Assembly (NCBI RefSeq): GCF_000732725.1
Contig: NZ_JPNB01000001.1
Span: forward strand, 496,001-560,000
Direction of reading: 5' to 3'
From: Kineothrix alysoides
GTDB lineage: Bacteria; Bacillota; Clostridia; Lachnospirales; Lachnospiraceae
DNA: 64,000 nt
Positions 59,997 to 64,000 of this stretch are shown here, one piece after another. A model generated the notes under the pieces. That model made no database searches and was not told the origin of the DNA. It worked only from the letters and a program-made list of their open reading frames with translations. The position numbers were made by a program, and so were the translations under genes. Within the stretch, counting starts at the first letter, position 1; each line of letters starts with the position of its first letter.

Positions 59997-62579
59997 ATGA
60001 ATATTTCAAAATTTACACAAAAGTCCATGCAGGCAGTAGAACGCTGCGAGCGGCTGGCATACGAATACGGCAATCAGGAGATAGAACAGGAGCATTTGCT
60101 TTACAGTCTTCTGACGATAGAAGACAGCTTGATTCTTAAATTGATCGAGAAGATGGAAATTAACAAAGACCATTTTCTGAACCGGGCGGAAGCGGCGGTT
60201 CAGAAGAGAGTGAAGGTTCAGGGCGGTCAGGTATATGTGGGCAAGGATTTAAATAAGGTGCTTATCAGCGCGGAGGATGAAGCGAAGCAGCTTGGAGATG
60301 AATATGTTTCCGTAGAGCATTTATTTCTTGCCATGATCAAGAATCCGAATAAGGAAATTAGAGAACTTTTCAGAGAATACGGAATTACGAGAGAGCGTTT
60401 TTTACAGGTGCTTTCTACCGTAAGGGGTAATCAAAGAGTTACATCGGATAATCCCGAAGCTACTTATGACACTCTGGAAAAGTATGGTCAGGATCTGGTG
60501 GAAAAAGCGAGGAACCAGAAGCTCGACCCCGTAATAGGAAGAGACAATGAAATCCGCAATATCATAAGAATTCTTTCCAGAAAGACGAAGAACAATCCGG
60601 TGCTTATCGGTGAGCCCGGCGTAGGAAAGACCGCGGTTGTAGAGGGCCTCGCACAACGTATCGTGAAAGGCGACGTGCCGCAGGGGTTAAAGGATAAGAA
60701 GATTTTTGCGCTGGATATGGGAGCCCTCGTCGCAGGAGCGAAGTACAGGGGAGAATTCGAAGAGCGTTTGAAGGCTGTCCTCGAGGACGTGAAGAACAGC
60801 GATGGTCAGATCATACTGTTCATCGACGAGCTGCATACCATCGTAGGAGCGGGGAAGACGGATGGAGCTCTGGACGCGGGCAACATGCTCAAGCCTATGC
60901 TTGCCAGAGGTGAACTGCATTGTATCGGCGCTACCACCTTGGATGAGTACAGACAGTATATCGAAAAAGATGCAGCGCTGGAGCGGAGATTCCAGCCGGT
61001 TATGGTGGAGGAACCTACAGTAGAGGATACGATTTCCATACTGCGCGGTCTGAAGGAAAGATACGAAGTGTTCCATGGCGTTAAAATAATGGATAATGCT
61101 CTCGTCAGTGCGGCTATTTTATCTCATCGCTATATTTCCGATCGTTTTCTTCCGGATAAGGCCATCGACCTTGTGGACGAAGCTTGTGCCATGATCAAGA
61201 CGGAACTGGATTCCATGCCTGCAGAACTGGATGAACTGCGCCGGAAAATCATGCAGATGGAAATCGAGGAAACGGCTCTGAAAAAGGAAGAGGACAGGTT
61301 GAGCAGAGAGCGGCTTGCCGTCTTGCAGAAGGAGCTTGCCGAGTTAAAAGAGGAGTTTAACAACAGAAAGGCTCAGTGGGATAATGAAAAGGCTTCTGTG
61401 GATAAACTCTCCAAGCTCAGAGAGCAGATCGATGCCATCAACAATGAGATTCAGATAGCACAGAGGGATATGGACTTGGAGAAGGCGGCGGAGCTAAGCT
61501 ATGGAAAGCTGCCTGCATTAAAGCAACAATTAGAAATCGAAGAAGAGAAAGTAAAACGCGAGGATTTGTCTTTGGTGCATGAAAGCGTCAGCGAGGAAGA
61601 AATTGCTAAAATAATTTCCAGATGGACGGGCATTCCGGTGGCGAAGCTGACGGAAAGTGAGAGAAACAAGACGCTGCATCTGGACGAAGAGCTGCACAAG
61701 CGTGTGATTGGGCAGGAGGAAGGTGTCACCAAGGTGACGGATGCGATTATACGCTCTAAAGCGGGGATTAAGGATCCGACAAAGCCTATCGGTTCCTTCT
61801 TGTTCCTGGGGCCTACCGGAGTGGGTAAGACAGAACTTGCCAAGGCTTTGGCAGCCTCGCTTTTCGATGATGAGAACAATATGGTCCGCATCGATATGAG
61901 CGAATATATGGAGAAGTTCTCCGTATCCAGATTAATCGGAGCGCCTCCTGGTTATGTTGGTTACGAGGAAGGCGGACAGTTGACGGAAGCGGTAAGAAGA
62001 AAGCCCTATTCGGTTGTTCTGTTTGATGAGATAGAAAAGGCGCATCCCGACGTATTCAATGTGCTGCTGCAGGTACTGGACGACGGACGCATTACCGACT
62101 CACAGGGACGCACCGTAGATTTTAAGAATACCATTCTCATCATGACTTCCAATATTGGTGCGGGATATTTGCTGGACGGCATCCGGGAGGATGGCACCAT
62201 CGGAGAAGATGCGGAAAACATGGTAATGGGAGAGCTTCGTGCCCATTTCCGCCCGGAGTTCTTAAACAGACTGGATGAGACAATTTTATTCAAACCTCTG
62301 ACGAAAGATAATATCGGCGGTATCATAGGATTGATTATGGAGGATCTGAACGAACGGCTGGCGGACAGAAATCTTAAGGTCGAGCTGTCGCCGGAGGCGG
62401 GACGTTACATCGTGGATAACGCTTATGATCCGGTGTACGGAGCAAGGCCGTTAAAGCGTTATATCCAAAAGTATGTAGAAACGCTGTCGGCAAAGCTGAT
62501 TCTGGCAGATGCGGTAGGGGCGGATGACACGATAGAAATCGTTCTGGAAGATGGAGAGCTGAGAGCGAGAAGGAAATAA
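59997..62579 (+). CDS. clpB: ATP-dependent disaggregase ClpB
   Basis: Hexameric AAA+ chaperone of 860 aa that extracts polypeptides from aggregates with DnaK. N-domain 1 to about 145 (two Clp repeats); NBD1 with Walker A GEPGVGKT near 205, Walker B ILFIDELH and [14 protein letters not shown] pore loop; coiled-coil middle domain about 405-525; NBD2 with GPTGVGKT near 605, pore GYVGYEEGG and Walker [13 protein letters not shown]; a D2-small domain to the end. The full-length middle domain distinguishes it from ClpC. AGGAG before ATG 59997. Confidence 0.96.
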   Translation: MNISKFTQKSMQAVERCERLAYEYGNQEIEQEHLLYSLLTIEDSLILKLIEKMEINKDHFLNRAEAAVQKRVKVQGGQVYVGKDLNKVLISAEDEAKQLGDEYVSVEHLFLAMIKNPNKEIRELFREYGITRERFLQVLSTVRGNQRVTSDNPEATYDTLEKYGQDLVEKARNQKLDPVIGRDNEIRNIIRILSRKTKNNPVLIGEPGVGKTAVVEGLAQRIVKGDVPQGLKDKKIFALDMGALVAGAKYRGEFEERLKAVLEDVKNSDGQIILFIDELHTIVGAGKTDGALDAGNMLKPMLARGELHCIGATTLDEYRQYIEKDAALERRFQPVMVEEPTVEDTISILRGLKERYEVFHGVKIMDNALVSAAILSHRYISDRFLPDKAIDLVDEACAMIKTELDSMPAELDELRRKIMQMEIEETALKKEEDRLSRERLAVLQKELAELKEEFNNRKAQWDNEKASVDKLSKLREQIDAINNEIQIAQRDMDLEKAAELSYGKLPALKQQLEIEEEKVKREDLSLVHESVSEEEIAKIISRWTGIPVAKLTESERNKTLHLDEELHKRVIGQEEGVTKVTDAIIRSKAGIKDPTKPIGSFLFLGPTGVGKTELAKALAASLFDDENNMVRIDMSEYMEKFSVSRLIGAPPGYVGYEEGGQLTEAVRRKPYSVVLFDEIEKAHPDVFNVLLQVLDDGRITDSQGRTVDFKNTILIMTSNIGAGYLLDGIREDGTIGEDAENMVMGELRAHFRPEFLNRLDETILFKPLTKDNIGGIIGLIMEDLNERLADRNLKVELSPEAGRYIVDNAYDPVYGARPLKRYIQKYVETLSAKLILADAVGADDTIEIVLEDGELRARRK

Positions 62580-62593
62580 TTTTCAGATAGAAT

Positions 62594-62693
62594 AAAGGGT
62601 ATCTCAAAATGATGTACCCCTCCTTGAAAGGCATAGTTTTATTTCTTAAACTGCCTGTTCTAAGGGAGGACAGCATTTGCGGGATACCCTTTT
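62594..62693 (+). terminator. Terminator after clpB (long-range stem)
   Basis: AAAGGGTATC (62594-62603) pairs with GATACCCTTT (62683-62692), closing a large loop that itself contains GC-rich complementary parts; T-rich tail TTTTGTTC. Confidence 0.45.
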
Positions 62694-62701
62694 GTTCTTT
62701 A

Positions 62702-62766
62702 ATAGGAAAATGTTCCTATTAAAGAAAGATAGATGCGCAGCTACGCGCGCGGAGCACACTTTCGTT
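62702..62766. repeat. Intergenic repeat element, copy C
   Basis: ATAGGAAAATGTTCCTATT, A-rich stretch, AGATGCGCAGC, a short GC arm (TACGCGCGCG) and GAGCACACTTT. Same order as copies A and B. It ends at the stop of the AraC-type gene, between convergent genes. Confidence 0.6.
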
Positions 62767-63672
62767 CTATATCTTTTTTACGGGAATAGCCAGTTTTGCT
62801 CCTGTTTCGGGGAAGGCACCGTAGTTAAATTTCGGTATAGCGCCATTCTCATAGGAATATCCCAATTCAGTGGGATTATAGGTCTCATATGCTTTAAATA
62901 CGCAGTCGATAGCAATTCCGAAATCTTTTTCATCTTCAAAAGGCTCCGACTTAAAATAAAGCATGATGCCGGAATCGATTTCGATGATTTCATATTTTTC
63001 CGGAATAGCAGTATTGTAGCTGAAAGGTACTTCTACTCCGGCAGCCGTAGAGGTAGTGCCTTCTTTTACTAAGAACTCCGGCAGCTCTACAATGGCGGCA
63101 GTGTCCGTTTTCTCAGGAATACTGTTCAGTATGCCCTCCCAATCGCAGCCATTCTCCTCACAGAAGGACCAATAATCATGAGCACTGGCAGAACGTAAAA
63201 TAATTAACTTTCTTTTTGGTTTCTCAACCGGCGTAACCGTGCAAATCATAGTGTTTTTATCCATTTCCAATCTCTCCTTATGATTAAGATAGGCATGATA
63301 TGAAGATACAGGATACTGGACGAACAAAGGGATAGCTCTTGGCGATTTTCGATATTCAGCGGGACCGATTTGAAAGCTTTTTTTAAATGCTCTGGTGTAG
63401 CCCTCATGTGTCTCATAATTGGTATCCAGCGCGATATCTACAATGCTGTCTTCGGTTTCCAGGAGCTTTTTTGTACTCGAAGTGAGCATTGTCCTTCTCA
63501 CATATTCGTTCGGTGTCATATGCAGCAGTTCGCAAAAAAGTCGCTTGGCATGACGTTCTGAATATCCTATGTGTTCATACATTGCTTTCAGACTAAAATT
63601 TGATATGGCAATATTTTTCTTTATATAGTCCTGCATAGCCTGAACTATTTCAACTTTATTGTCTTGATTCAT
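62767..63672 (-). CDS. AraC family regulator with GyrI-like effector domain
   Basis: A 301-residue regulator: N-terminal AraC double HTH (NFSLKAMYEHIGYSERHAKR, then IVDIALDTNYETHEGYTRAF, about 20-105) and a C-terminal GyrI-like small-molecule domain (about 140-301; FGIAIDCVFKAY, FNYGAFPETGAKLAIPV). This is the plan of Rob/BmrR-like multidrug-responsive activators. ATG 63672 follows AAGGTAATGAT. No obvious target gene lies next to it inside the window. Confidence 0.9.
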   Translation of the reverse strand: MNQDNKVEIVQAMQDYIKKNIAISNFSLKAMYEHIGYSERHAKRLFCELLHMTPNEYVRRTMLTSSTKKLLETEDSIVDIALDTNYETHEGYTRAFKKSFQIGPAEYRKSPRAIPLFVQYPVSSYHAYLNHKERLEMDKNTMICTVTPVEKPKRKLIILRSASAHDYWSFCEENGCDWEGILNSIPEKTDTAAIVELPEFLVKEGTTSTAAGVEVPFSYNTAIPEKYEIIEIDSGIMLYFKSEPFEDEKDFGIAIDCVFKAYETYNPTELGYSYENGAIPKFNYGAFPETGAKLAIPVKKI

Positions 63673-63964
63673 ATCATTACCTTCATATATATTTTAGAAA
63701 AATTTGAGATTGTTTTCTTGACTTAAAAGGACAAAAGTACGTATGCGTTAAGATTGAGACTTATTGCCTCATTTTATTAACGGATTTCTGTATCACAATA
63801 TTATAATTGGAACGTATATACGGAGGAGGTTAATCCCGTCTATGATCTTTTGTAAGAAATTATTGTGCATGCATATTTTTCATATGGATATAAAAAGTAT
63901 ATCATCGACTTAACGGCAAGTAAATCGTCCATATTTTTTAGCCTTTTGGACGGCCTGCGGTAAT
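63673..63964. other. Gene-free stretch upstream of the AraC regulator
   Basis: No supported gene. It includes a TATTATAAT box near 63800 and a strong GGAGGAGG at about 63825 followed by a 23-codon ORF (63842-63913) that is too short to support. Confidence 0.35.
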
Positions 63965-63995
63965 GTTACGGTTCATCCTTCGGCTGAACTGTAAC
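63965..63995. terminator. Hairpin at the window end
   Basis: GTTACGGTTCA / TGAACTGTAAC (11 pairs, one G-T) with a nine-base loop. Its meaning depends on genes beyond the window. Confidence 0.4.
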
Positions 63996-64000
63996 GCAAT

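Noticed and set aside
63842-63913. 23-codon ORF after GGAGGAGG near the window end
   Set aside because: Very short, no recognised motif, and the spacing from the ribosome site to ATG is long.

Overview
The window looks like a chromosomal segment of a low-to-mid GC Gram-positive Clostridia member, most likely a Lachnospiraceae relative. This is inferred from strong AGGAGG-type ribosome binding sites with ATG/GTG/TTG starts, Gram-positive lipoproteins (LxxC lipoboxes), AraC-type two-component systems, CUT2-type sugar ABC transporters, a stand-alone AICAR transformylase, DtxR-type metal control and many small solo genes. No rRNA, tRNA, CRISPR array, phage or intact insertion sequence was recognised.

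Layout. 1-2.5 kb: 3' part of an MFS (UMF1-like) transporter, translationally coupled to an NPP-type phosphodiesterase. 2.6-7.6 kb: an accessory-looking block with a TetR-controlled ABC exporter, a short old-yellow-enzyme flavoprotein, a YczE-like membrane protein and a Crp/Fnr regulator. The block is followed by a duplicated 3' stump of the phosphodiesterase gene, so it sits between the remains of two paralogous copies. 7.9-10.9 kb: a small conserved protein and a divergent pair (DapDC-like decarboxylase / MocR regulator) around a perfect palindrome. 10.9-18.8 kb: a LacI-controlled catabolic operon (epimerase, lipoprotein, ATPase, permease, Gfo/Idh dehydrogenase, second isomerase) for an unidentified sugar or cyclitol. 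18.9-21.7 kb: hydrolase, LUD protein and beta-propeller protein. 21.7-26.2 kb: a DtxR-regulated Mn/Fe/Zn ABC importer. 26.5-30.2 kb: a MerR-controlled aldo/keto reductase and alcohol dehydrogenase cluster. 30.5-34.5 kb: a heterodimeric ABC exporter.

34.8-48.1 kb is the most interesting region. It holds a UbiD-family decarboxylase, a LysR regulator, a YesN-like response regulator, a histidine kinase with no extracytoplasmic sensor domain, an intact ORF for a degenerate tandem ABC 'ATPase', a complete CUT2-type importer, a UbiX-LpdD fusion (prenyl-FMN supply for UbiD), an HSL-type esterase and a metallo-beta-lactamase-fold hydrolase. Together these suggest uptake of an aromatic conjugate, ester cleavage, and non-oxidative decarboxylation of the released hydroxyaryl acid. 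The kinase may be informed by the transporter through the pseudo-ATPase. Substrate and signalling mode are inference.

48.4-51.7 kb: a NMT1/SsuA-type ABC importer whose binding protein is on the opposite strand with a polysaccharide deacetylase. 52-59.6 kb: many small single-function genes (methyltransferases, acetyltransferases, DinB, VOC, RNHCP), gene remnants and a stand-alone AICAR transformylase. 60-63.7 kb: ClpB and an AraC/GyrI-like regulator. A structured intergenic element occurs three times (about 18.8, 54.0 and 62.7 kb).
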